Source of the DNA: Bacteroidales bacterium
GTDB lineage: Bacteria; Bacteroidota; Bacteroidia; Bacteroidales; F082
NCBI GenBank assembly: GCA_016284305.1
Contig: JAEEON010000017.1
Coordinates: 1-64,000 of the forward strand
Direction of reading: 5' to 3'
Length of the DNA stretch: 64,000 nucleotides
Made by a program: the position numbers and the translations under genes. Positions 38,482-47,900 of this stretch are shown one piece after another (the first letter of the stretch is position 1; every line of letters begins with the position of its first letter). The notes under the pieces were generated by a model, which saw nothing but the letters and a program-made list of their open reading frames with translations, made no database searches and was not told the DNA's origin.

Positions 38482-38489
38482 TATCTTTG
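38482..38489 (+). promoter_or_regulatory. -7 promoter box TATCTTTG for the glycosyltransferase
   Basis: TATCTTTG followed by C, 24 bases before the GTG start. Confidence 0.65.
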
Positions 38490-38500
38490 CGCAAATTTTT

Positions 38501-38506
38501 GGAGGT
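38501..38506 (+). promoter_or_regulatory. Shine-Dalgarno site GGAGGT
   Basis: GGAGGT lies 6 bases before the GTG at 38513. Such a full site is rare in Bacteroidota, and it decides the GTG start. Confidence 0.7.
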
Positions 38507-38512
38507 CCTGCC

Positions 38513-39679
38513 GTGAGCGTCAGCTTTTTTTATAATCGATTGTCATTCTACATCTTAGCCTGCTTCATCTTGATGCTCGTCATCCAATTGTGCATCCATT
38601 GGATCCGTTTCTCGAGGCTGGCATTCCTCAAAAAGAAACTCCGTCCCAAGCTCGACGAGGAGCTGGAGCCCGTCTCAGTGGTGGTATGCACCCGCGACGC
38701 CTACGAGCAACTCACCGAGCTGATTCCCACCTTGCTGCGCCAAAACTACCCTCAGTTCGAGGTCGTCATCGTCAACGACTGCTCAGAAGACGAGACCGAG
38801 GCCTTCCTTAAAGACTTGGAACGTCGTGAGCCGCGCATCAAATGCGTTCAGCTACGACAGCATCTCAACTTCTTCAACGGCAAGAAATTTCCGCTCTCCA
38901 TGGGCATCAAGTCGGCATCGTACGACCTCATCGTGCTCACCGACGCCGACTGTCTCCCCACTAGCGAAGACTGGTTGCGCAACATGGTCAGCTGCTACGA
39001 CCATGGCACTGAAGTCGTTGTCGGCTACGCCCGATATGAGAATACCTCGCGACTCACCAACCGATTGATTCGTTTCGACACCCTCCAAGAGGGGATGCTC
39101 TACCTCTCCGCTACTTTGGCGGGACACCCCTTCTCTGGAACAGGCAAAAACCTATCCTACCGGAAACGGCTCTTCTTCGAGAACAAAGGCTTCACCTCAC
39201 ATTATACCATGCCCGCTGGCGACGACGATGTGTTTGTCAGCCAAGTGGCCACTAAAAAGAACACCAAAGCCTTCATCGACGCTGATAACAGCATCGTGGC
39301 CACCCCCACCAACTCGTTCTGGTTCTGGGTGAGGCAACGCTGTAACAAATACTCCACCATTCGAATGCACCGCATCGACACCCGAGCCATGATGGCTTTG
39401 CATTACTGGTCGCAGTTCCTGTTCTACGCCTGCTTTGTCGCCCTATTCTTCCTCAAACCCGCCTTCAGTATCGCTACAGAAATCCCCTATTATACATACT
39501 ATTTCCCTACATTAGTGGTGCTATTTCTACTTCGCTATATAAGCCAAATGATCATCTATAGAGGAGCTTCTCGCCGCCTCGGAGAACACGGTCTCCTACC
39601 CGGCCTCATCCTTTGGGACGCATTCTTCGCCATTGCCACACCTTTGTTCCGCATCACCGGCAGGATGACCAAAGAGTGA
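38513..39679 (+). CDS. Family 2 glycosyltransferase, membrane-anchored
   Basis: 388 residues starting at GTG. One N-terminal membrane helix (about 9-28), a GT-A domain with VSVVVCTRDAYEQL (about 50-63), the metal-binding motif LTDADCL (about 143-149), the acceptor segment GTGKNLSYRK and PAGDDDVFV. The usual Q/RxxRW is replaced by RQRCNKY. Two or three C-terminal membrane helices (about 300-355) follow. Probably adds a sugar to an envelope glycan. Monocistronic, divergent from tgt. Confidence 0.88.
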   Translation: MSVSFFYNRLSFYILACFILMLVIQLCIHWIRFSRLAFLKKKLRPKLDEELEPVSVVVCTRDAYEQLTELIPTLLRQNYPQFEVVIVNDCSEDETEAFLKDLERREPRIKCVQLRQHLNFFNGKKFPLSMGIKSASYDLIVLTDADCLPTSEDWLRNMVSCYDHGTEVVVGYARYENTSRLTNRLIRFDTLQEGMLYLSATLAGHPFSGTGKNLSYRKRLFFENKGFTSHYTMPAGDDDVFVSQVATKKNTKAFIDADNSIVATPTNSFWFWVRQRCNKYSTIRMHRIDTRAMMALHYWSQFLFYACFVALFFLKPAFSIATEIPYYTYYFPTLVVLFLLRYISQMIIYRGASRRLGEHGLLPGLILWDAFFAIATPLFRITGRMTKE

Positions 39680-39742
39680 TTCCGTTATGAACATTGTTCA
39701 TAATTAATCAAGGGGAAAGATTTTTCCATTCAAAAAATATGC

Positions 39743-39750
39743 TATCTTTG
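39743..39750 (+). promoter_or_regulatory. -7 promoter box TATCTTTG for the 1583-residue surface protein
   Basis: TATCTTTG followed by CA, 25 bases before the ATG at 39776. Confidence 0.65.
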
Positions 39751-39775
39751 CATCAATTATGCAAACTCTTTGATC

Positions 39776-42700
39776 ATGAAAAGACCTTTTACCCTCTTGA
39801 TGACCGCCGTCCTGTTGCTGATCGGTAACCTGGGATGGGCACAAACCAGAACAGAAGTCACTGACGTGTTGAACCGCGAACTCACTGGAGTTTCAGGAAC
39901 AACATACACTTCGTGGAGCGACAAGACGAGCAACTCCGATGCCGTCTATGCCGGACAAAGTGCAGGTGGCAACGAGTCAATCCAACTTAGAAGCAACAAC
40001 AACAATTCAGGCATTATCACCACTGCCTCAGGAGGCACAGTCTCAAGTGTTTCCGTAGTCTGGAACAGTAACACCCTCGATGGCAGGACACTGAACATCT
40101 ATGGAAGCCACACCGCCTACACCTCGCCCACTGAGTTGTACGACGAAAGCACCCAAGGCACCTTGCTCGGTACGATTGTAAAAGGGACAAACAACGAGTT
40201 AATCATCAATGACACGTATGAATTCATTGGAATGCGTTCTGCATCATATGCTATGTACCTGACCGAAATCGACATCATCTGGACTGACGGTGAAGGCCCA
40301 GCCATCGCGACACCTACCTTCAGCCCTGCTGGCGGCACCTATACTGAAGCACAAACCGTGACTATCAGCTGCGAGACCCCAGGCGTGACCATCTACTATA
40401 CCACCGATGGCTCCAACCCCGACGACGAAAGCACGGTCTATAGGAATCCCATCACCGTTAGCGTGACCACCACCATCAAGGCCATCGCCTTCGATTCCAA
40501 CGACAACACCAGCTACGTCGGCACAGCCACATACAACATCGTCAATCCCGATGCCCCTGGCAGCGAAAGCAACCCCTATACCGTGGCTCAAGCCCGTGCA
40601 GCCATTGATGCCGGAACCGGACTCACCAACGTCTATGTCCATGGCATTGTCTCGGAAATCGTCACAGCATTCAGCCCTCAACATGGCAACATCAGCTATA
40701 ACATCTCCGACGACGGAACTACTAGCAGCGACCAGCTGCAAGCCTATCGCGGCAAAGGACTGAATGGTGAAAACTTCACTTCTGCCGACGACATTATGGT
40801 GGGCGATATCGTGACCATCTTTGGAAACTTGACCCTTTACAACAATTCCGTTTACGAACTTGCAGCCAACAACTATCTTGTATCCATCGTCCACAACCAG
40901 ACCATGGTGACAACGCCGACCTTCAACCCTGCTGCTGGCAACTACACTGGCGCACAAACCGTGGAGATCAGCTGTTCCACCGAAGGAGCCACCATCTATT
41001 ACAGCACCACCTCAGAAACGGGTCCTTGGACCGTATATAACGCTCCTATTACAGTTAGCACCAGCTCAACCCTTTGGGCATATGCCACCAAGCAAGGCCT
41101 CAACGACAGCCAAGTCGCCTCGGCACAATATACCATCACCGAACCCGCCGCCGCTCAAATCTTCACCCGCGTCAATGGCCATGCCGTTGAAGAGGATCAG
41201 GTTTACCTGATTGTCGATATCACCTCTGGCCGCGCCCTCACCGCTGTCAACGGAGCGTCGAGCGCTCCTACCGCCGTTGAGGTGACCATTGACGAGAACA
41301 ACCAAATCGTCACCGATGATATCAATCTGCAGTGGAACTTCGAATCCACCGAGGGAGGATACATCATCTACACTGTTGCTGACCATGAGAAATGGCTGTA
41401 CAGCACAGACGCAAACAATGGCGTTCGAATCGGAACCAACGAAAACAACGTCTGGGAACTCGACATCACCAACGGGGAATCGTACCATGGCTTCAAGAAC
41501 GTACCTCTGGGCCGTTATCTTGGCGTTTACAACAACCAAGACTGGAGATCATACACTACCATTGGCAACAATATCAAAGACACACAAATTGAGTTGTTCG
41601 TTTTAGGTGACGAACAATATCAAGACCCGCCTACCATCACCGCAAACAATGTGGAGATCGAATACAACATCACCTCTGGTAGTATCTCTTATACGATAGA
41701 TAACGCTGTGGCAGGAGGGACTTTGGCCGCTACAGTAACCGATGGCGACTGGCTCACTTTGGGCATGGTCAGCAGCAGTGCTGTGTCGTTCACCACAACG
41801 GCCAACACCGAAGCCGCATCACGCACCGCCACCGTCACGCTCACTTATACCTACAACCGCCTGACCGTCACCAAAAACGTGACCGTCACCCAAGCGGGTA
41901 ACCCCAACATCATCAACACCATCTCTGAGATTACCGCTAATGGAAACTACACTGTTCAAGGCACCATCGTCGCCATCAACACTCGTGGATTCATTGTTGG
42001 CGACGGCACTGGATATGTTTATTATTTCTTTGGCAGCAACTTCGACAGCAGCGGATACGCCGTCGGCGACATAGTAAAACTGGATGGTAGCGTAGTCACC
42101 TACGGAGGCGTCTTCGAATTCAACAACTCCACCACCATCACCGCCGCCGAAAGTTCCAACTATAACGCTGAGGATCCCACGGTGATCACAGGAGAAGAGA
42201 TGGACGCTCGAGTAGCTTCCGCCACACCTGCCCAACTTTCGAGCTACGTCCAATACGAAGGCACCCTGACGATCAGCGGTACCCACTACAACATCAACGG
42301 AATCGATGGAGCCTCCACTGCCATAGGAAGCATCTCCTATCCTTTAGACACGGAGTTCACCTCCATGGATGGCAGTCTGGTAAGAGTGACCGGATATTTT
42401 GTCGGCATCTCCTCTAGCACCTATTATAACACCATGATCGGAACCATCGAGGAAATCGGTGGAGGAACACCTGTCATCAACGCCAACGACATCACCATCC
42501 CCTATAACGCTGCTGGAGGCGAAATCCCCTATACGGTAAGTCACGCTGTCGCCGGCAACACCCTCACCGCCACAAGCACAACCTCATGGATCAGCAACAT
42601 CAGCGTAAGCAGCGACAAGGTTAGTTTCACCACCACCGTCAACAACGATGATGCTGACCGCACAGGAACCATCACCCTCGCCTATCCAGATGCAGTCAAC

Positions 42701-44527
42701 AAAGTGGTCACCATCACCCAACAGCACTATGTCATCGACTATGCCGAGCTGCCTTTCTCCTTCGACGGCGGCAGAGCCGACATCGACACCGTCACTGGTC
42801 TGACCTACTCCGGCCTTGGCACCGACTACGCCAATTCACCTAAACTGAAATTTGACGGAACCGGCGACTGGTTGATGCTCAAATTCAACGGGGAACCCAT
42901 CAACATGAAATTCGACATCAAGGGCAACTCCTTCTCCGATGGAACCTTCACCGTTCAGACCTCCGTCGATGGCGAGACTTTCACCGACTTGGAGAGCTTT
43001 ACCGAACTCGGTAGCACAACCACCAAGACCTACACCAACCTGAATGCCAACATCCGATACATCAAATGGATCTATACGGAGAGAGTAAACGGCAATGTAG
43101 CCTTAGGCAACATCATCATCAACGATGACGACATACCCACCCCAATCGAAATCAACCCGACGCATACTTTGGCTACCTCCATCGTCTCGGGACGGCACTA
43201 TATCATCGTCGGTCTTAAGGGCAACGAAGCCTACGCCATGGGCATGCAGAACACCAACAACCGCGTCGCTGTTGGCATCACCCTCGGTGACGGCGTCGTC
43301 GAAGTGGGCGCCGATGCAGCGGTGTATGAGTTCATCATCAACGGGCCTGACGCCAACGGCAACTACATCATTTACGACACCAACGAGGCATCCACTGGCT
43401 ACTTATATGCAGCCAGCAGCTCGAGCAACAACCTTAAAACCAGAAACTTCAACTCTGACGGCAACAGCCAATGGGCCATCACCTTCGGAGAAAACAATAA
43501 CGCCAACATCATCGCCCAAGGAGACAACGAGCGTAACATCATGCGCTTCAACAATAGTGGCAACGGTATATTCTCTTGCTATGCCACGGGACAACAAGAC
43601 ATCTATCTCTATGTGAAAGACTCGGAAACCGCCTATGAATTTGTCACTGATGTCGCTGGCTACGGTGAGGAAAACAACCATTGGCAACTCATCGCTTCAC
43701 CTGTAGCAGGACAAACCAACCCACAATCGGTAGTCAACATGTTGGCTGAAAATTATGACCTCTACCGCTTCAACCTGGCCAATAGCGGCGAAGAATGGCG
43801 CAACTACAAGAAACAAACCTTCAACCTCACCAAAGGCAACGGCTATCTCTACGCCAACGCAGAAGGAACCGTGTTACGCTTTGCGGGACAACCCAACACC
43901 AATGGCAACGTGACCCTCAGTTACACCACCACCCAAGGTAATGAACACAACGGATGGAACCTCATCGGCAACCCCTTCGGCCAAGCAGCCTACCTGAGCG
44001 ATGGCCGCTCCTTCTATGTCGTCAATGAGGAAGGCACCGAGGTGATCCTCGCTGAGACCACCGCCATCAACGCCATGCAAGGCATCTTCGTCGTGGCACA
44101 GAACAGCAACGACCAAAGCGTTACTTTCACCACCACCCCGAGCAAAGCCAAGACAATGGCCATCAACCTGAGCCAGGACAACCAACTCATCGATCGTGCT
44201 GCGGTACGATTCGACAAGGACGAACGTCTTGGCAAACTATTAATTAATAAGGAGAGCTCTGCCATCTTCTTCACCGAGAACGAACAGGACCTCGCCGTGA
44301 TCAACGCTGAAGGACGCAACGAGATACCCGTCAATTTCAAGGCCAACGAAGACGGAGAGTATTGTCTCACTATCAAACTCAACGGAGTGGAAATGCACAA
44401 TCTTCGACTCGTTGACAAACTCACCGGAGAAAGCATTGACCTGATGCGAAATTCAAGCTATCGCTTTAAAGCCACTGCTGATGAGCCATCCGGACGATTT
44501 GTGATTCTCTTCAATGAAAAAAAATAA
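39776..44527 (+). CDS. Giant modular secreted protein without a T9SS signal
   Basis: About 1583 residues; the start is ATG 39776 (a TTG six bases earlier is possible). Signal peptide 1-23. Domains in order: chitobiase/hexosaminidase C-terminal-like (about 178-257, TPTFSPAGGTYTEAQTV), DUF6359/OB-like (256-368), a second chitobiase-like repeat (378-455), a beta-trefoil-like YLIV domain (460-615), BACON (618-708), OB-like segment (710-898), BACON (900-983), a jelly-roll-like domain (988-1118), a second YLIV domain (1125-1281) and the module shared with the 851 and 44978 proteins (about 1285-1583). It ends VILFNEKK with no T9SS C-terminal domain. Sugar-binding or adhesive role inferred. Confidence 0.82.
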   Translation: MKRPFTLLMTAVLLLIGNLGWAQTRTEVTDVLNRELTGVSGTTYTSWSDKTSNSDAVYAGQSAGGNESIQLRSNNNNSGIITTASGGTVSSVSVVWNSNTLDGRTLNIYGSHTAYTSPTELYDESTQGTLLGTIVKGTNNELIINDTYEFIGMRSASYAMYLTEIDIIWTDGEGPAIATPTFSPAGGTYTEAQTVTISCETPGVTIYYTTDGSNPDDESTVYRNPITVSVTTTIKAIAFDSNDNTSYVGTATYNIVNPDAPGSESNPYTVAQARAAIDAGTGLTNVYVHGIVSEIVTAFSPQHGNISYNISDDGTTSSDQLQAYRGKGLNGENFTSADDIMVGDIVTIFGNLTLYNNSVYELAANNYLVSIVHNQTMVTTPTFNPAAGNYTGAQTVEISCSTEGATIYYSTTSETGPWTVYNAPITVSTSSTLWAYATKQGLNDSQVASAQYTITEPAAAQIFTRVNGHAVEEDQVYLIVDITSGRALTAVNGASSAPTAVEVTIDENNQIVTDDINLQWNFESTEGGYIIYTVADHEKWLYSTDANNGVRIGTNENNVWELDITNGESYHGFKNVPLGRYLGVYNNQDWRSYTTIGNNIKDTQIELFVLGDEQYQDPPTITANNVEIEYNITSGSISYTIDNAVAGGTLAATVTDGDWLTLGMVSSSAVSFTTTANTEAASRTATVTLTYTYNRLTVTKNVTVTQAGNPNIINTISEITANGNYTVQGTIVAINTRGFIVGDGTGYVYYFFGSNFDSSGYAVGDIVKLDGSVVTYGGVFEFNNSTTITAAESSNYNAEDPTVITGEEMDARVASATPAQLSSYVQYEGTLTISGTHYNINGIDGASTAIGSISYPLDTEFTSMDGSLVRVTGYFVGISSSTYYNTMIGTIEEIGGGTPVINANDITIPYNAAGGEIPYTVSHAVAGNTLTATSTTSWISNISVSSDKVSFTTTVNNDDADRTGTITLAYPDAVNKVVTITQQHYVIDYAELPFSFDGGRADIDTVTGLTYSGLGTDYANSPKLKFDGTGDWLMLKFNGEPINMKFDIKGNSFSDGTFTVQTSVDGETFTDLESFTELGSTTTKTYTNLNANIRYIKWIYTERVNGNVALGNIIINDDDIPTPIEINPTHTLATSIVSGRHYIIVGLKGNEAYAMGMQNTNNRVAVGITLGDGVVEVGADAAVYEFIINGPDANGNYIIYDTNEASTGYLYAASSSSNNLKTRNFNSDGNSQWAITFGENNNANIIAQGDNERNIMRFNNSGNGIFSCYATGQQDIYLYVKDSETAYEFVTDVAGYGEENNHWQLIASPVAGQTNPQSVVNMLAENYDLYRFNLANSGEEWRNYKKQTFNLTKGNGYLYANAEGTVLRFAGQPNTNGNVTLSYTTTQGNEHNGWNLIGNPFGQAAYLSDGRSFYVVNEEGTEVILAETTAINAMQGIFVVAQNSNDQSVTFTTTPSKAKTMAINLSQDNQLIDRAAVRFDKDERLGKLLINKESSAIFFTENEQDLAVINAEGRNEIPVNFKANEDGEYCLTIKLNGVEMHNLRLVDKLTGESIDLMRNSSYRFKATADEPSGRFVILFNEKK

Positions 44528-44558
44528 AATATTTTGTGCGAGATAAACAAAAAAGCAC

Positions 44559-44566
44559 TATCTTTG
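44559..44566 (+). promoter_or_regulatory. -7 promoter box TATCTTTG for tail protein B
   Basis: TATCTTTG followed by CA, 53 bases before the ATG; a TTTG at 44533-44536 with 22 bases between fits the -33 element. The small gene thus has its own promoter. Confidence 0.7.
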
Positions 44567-44618
44567 CAGCCGAAAAGTCGATTAAAAATAATTAATAAGG
44601 TATATAAAACAAGAGAAA

Positions 44619-44873
44619 ATGAAAAAGTTGTTTTTTGTCTTAAGCTTAGTACTTGGTTTCAGCATCGCAGCTACCGCACAGAGTGAAGGTGGTCTCTTCC
44701 ATCGTGGCAACTCTACCGAGACGGAAGAACGCGGTTTTGCCAAAGGTGGACTCACCCCTGGAATCCCAGGTCACGGTGAAAACACCAACCAACCTGCTCC
44801 TCTGGGTAGTGGTGCTCTTCTGCTGATTGGCTTCGGCGCTGCTTATGCCCTTAGCAAGAAGAACAAAAAGTAA
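44619..44873 (+). CDS. Small secreted protein with C-terminal anchor-like signal (tail protein B)
   Basis: 84 residues, paralogue of the 4761 gene. Signal peptide about 1-20 (ending ATAQ), then GGLFHRGNSTETEERGF, a Gly/Pro-rich stretch (TPGIPGHGENTN) and the tail PAPLGSGALLLIGFGAAYAL followed by SKKNKK. Shared with tail protein A: GG-LF-RG near the N-terminus, PxxG/HG in the middle, APLGSG, the GAAYA hydrophobic run and a Lys-rich end. It lies between two giant secreted proteins, with its own promoter and a downstream terminator. No Cys, so it is not a lipoprotein. Function unknown. Confidence 0.75.
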   Translation: MKKLFFVLSLVLGFSIAATAQSEGGLFHRGNSTETEERGFAKGGLTPGIPGHGENTNQPAPLGSGALLLIGFGAAYALSKKNKK

Positions 44874-44925
44874 GACCTGGCTGCTAAAGCCAAGAATAAG
44901 TTGGGATGAAATCCTAAAAAGGCAT

Positions 44926-44956
44926 GTCGGTGACCTTCGGGTCACCGACTATTTTT
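44926..44956 (+). terminator. Terminator with UUCG tetraloop
   Basis: Perfect 10-bp stem GTCGGTGACC / GGTCACCGAC with a TTCG loop, followed by TATTTTT. Its T-run is also the -7 box of the next gene. Confidence 0.9.
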
Positions 44957-44957
44957 G
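44950..44957 (+). promoter_or_regulatory. -7 promoter box TATTTTTG overlapping a terminator
   Basis: TATTTTTG, 20 bases before the ATG at 44978, fully inside the T-run of the preceding terminator. Confidence 0.5.
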
Positions 44958-44977
44958 TAAATAGATGATCGGTTGAA

Positions 44978-47900
44978 ATGAAAAAAAATCTTAACAAGCT
45001 TTCTATTCTGCTAGTCTTTTTGGGCATCGTAAACTTCGGCATCGCACAGATACCGAACGGATATTACAACAATGCCCAAGGCAAGACCGGAAACGATCTT
45101 AAGATCGCTTTGCATAACATTATCAAGGGCCACACCGTGGTCAGCTACGGTGGACTTCTCGATGCCTACGCCTACACTGATTGCGACGCCAATGGCAAGA
45201 TCTGGGATATCTATTCCAACTACCGTTGGAACCTGAACAAATCTTGCGGTAGCTACGACGAAGAAGGCGACTGCTGGAACCGCGAACACACCTGGCCGCA
45301 AAGTTGGTTTAACGAGAGCAGCACCCCCAGAAGCGACCTCTTCCATGTCATGCCCACGGATGGCTACGTCAACGGCATGCGCTCCGCTTATCCGTATGGC
45401 GAAGTCAACAAGCCCACCTACACCTCGGGCAACGGCTCCAAACTGGGACCCTGCGTCACTCCTGGTTATTCAGGCAAAGTCTTTGAACCCGTGGACGAGT
45501 ACAAAGGCGACATCGCACGCAACTTCTTCTATATGAGTGTCCGCTATTTTGGCGAGGACAGTGGTTGGAGCACTAGTGGCATGACGAACAAATCCACCAT
45601 CCTTGACTGGGCTATGACCATGTTGCTTCGCTGGAGCGACAATGATCCCGTCAGCCAAAAGGAAATCGACCGCAACAATGCCATTTATGGATACCAAAAC
45701 AACCGCAACCCCTTCATCGACCATCCCGAGTATGCCCGCATGATTTGGGATCCCAACTGGAGCGAAGGAACATCTTACGCCATCACTTGCGCCAGCAACC
45801 TCTCACACGGCAGCGTCACCGCCCCTGAAACCGCCTTCGAAGGCACCACCGTGGCTATCACAGCCATCCCCGATCCAGGCTATATGGTGGACATGTACAC
45901 TGTCTATAAAACCGGAAACAGCTCCACCACCGTTAACGTCAGCAGCAACGGCACCTTCACCATGCCAGACTATGCCGTCACCGTCAGCGCCACCTTCAAA
46001 CAAAACACCACCCTTTACAGCATCACTACCGCTGAAGTAACCCACGGCAGCATCAGCGTCAGCACCAACAGCGCCCTCTCAGGCTCCACCATCACCATGA
46101 CGGCCACACCCGAATCAGGATATAGCCTCTACTCTTGGTATGTGTATAAGACTGGCGACATGAACACCACCGTCTATACCGGAACCACTGGTTCCTTCGT
46201 CATGCCCACCTTCAACGTCACCGTCAACGCCTCCTTCTCCACTCAAGGCGGAAGTGCTAACGGCGATTTCGTCAAAGTCACAGAAGCCCTCACCGATTGG
46301 AGCGGCGAATACCTTATCGTTTATGACGAGGGCAATGTAGCCTTCGATGGCGGTCTCAGCACACTCGATGCCGTAGGCAACACCATCAATGTCAACATCA
46401 ACAATAACACAATTGCCGCCACACCAACTACCATTGCCGCCAAATTCACGATTGCCAAATCTGGCAACAACTACACCATCAAATCATCAAGCGGATCCTT
46501 TATCGGCAGGACATCCGACAGCAACGGCCTCGATAGCTCCACATCGACCGCTTTGACCAACAACATCAGCTACAACAGCAATGACGAATGCGTCGATATC
46601 ATTGGCTCCGGAGGCGCCTATCTGCGTTTCAACAATGCAAATAACCAAAGCCGTTTCCGCTATTATAAGTCAGGCACCTACTCCCAACAAAAAGCCATCC
46701 AACTCTATAAACGTACCGTCAACGTCGAGACCCCTACCCATACCATCCATTTCCTTCCCAATGGAGGAGAAGGCAGCAGCTATGAGCAGACGGTGGAAGA
46801 ATATGTCCCCACAGCACTCGTCGCCAACACCTTTACCCGTGATGGCTTCGAGTTCGACGGATGGAACACCCAGGCGAATGGAGAAGGCACTTACTATGCC
46901 GACAACGCTACCATCACCGTGATGAACGACATCGACCTCTATGCCCAATGGGATCCTAAATACACCATCACCTTGGTGCAACCTGACAACGGGAGCATCA
47001 GCGCCAACCCGACCTCTGCCATCGAAGAATCCACCATCACCCTCACTGCCATACCCGACGATGGGTATGAGCTCGGCTCTTGGATCGTCACCGACGGCTC
47101 AGGCAACGCCATCACCGTAGGAGAAAACCAATTCGAGATGCCTGCTGACAATGTCACTGTCACAGCGAGTTTCATCTTCATAGGAGCAGCATTCGAACAT
47201 AAGTACTACCTCGTCACCTCAGCCGAACAACTGGTGGCCGGCAGAACCTATCTCATTGTGAACACTGCTAACAATAAAGCTCTTGGCGCCACCCAAAACA
47301 GCAACAACCGTTCCGCCGCCAGCGTCAGCATCTCCTCCGACATCATCTCCACCATCGACAACAATGTTTGCGAACTTACCCTTGGTGGTGAAACAGGAGC
47401 TTGGACTTTCTATGATGCCAACCAAGACGGTTACCTCTATGCTGCAGGAGGAACAGGCAACAACAATCTCCTGAGAACACAGGCCACCCTGACTGACGAA
47501 GGACGATGGACCATTACCATTGACGAAAACGGCACAGCCGTCATCAAAACCATCGTCTCAACTGTAGCCAGAAACACTATCATGTACAACAAGTCAAGCA
47601 ACATATTCTCTTGCTATGCCTCCGGACAGCTCGACGTATGCCTCTTTATCCGAAGCGAAGAATTTGACATCACCGAGAACACCACGGAAGCCAATCTGTT
47701 TCCATTCGACAAGCACACCGTCCGCAGTGGAGCCACACTGACCGTCACCGGTACCGCAAACTGCACGGATGCCAATTTGCTCATCCTCGACGATGGAGCT
47801 GAATTCGTTCATCACAACGATGGAGTGAAAGCCACCTTCAAAAAGAACATCTCCGCTTATAGCAGCCAAGGAGGATGGTTTACCATAGCCACCCCTTTTA

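Noticed and set aside
44518-44618. Frameshift remnant of a T9SS signal after the 39776 gene
   Set aside because: All that follows the stop is AT-rich spacer with a promoter; no frame gives a sorting-domain motif.
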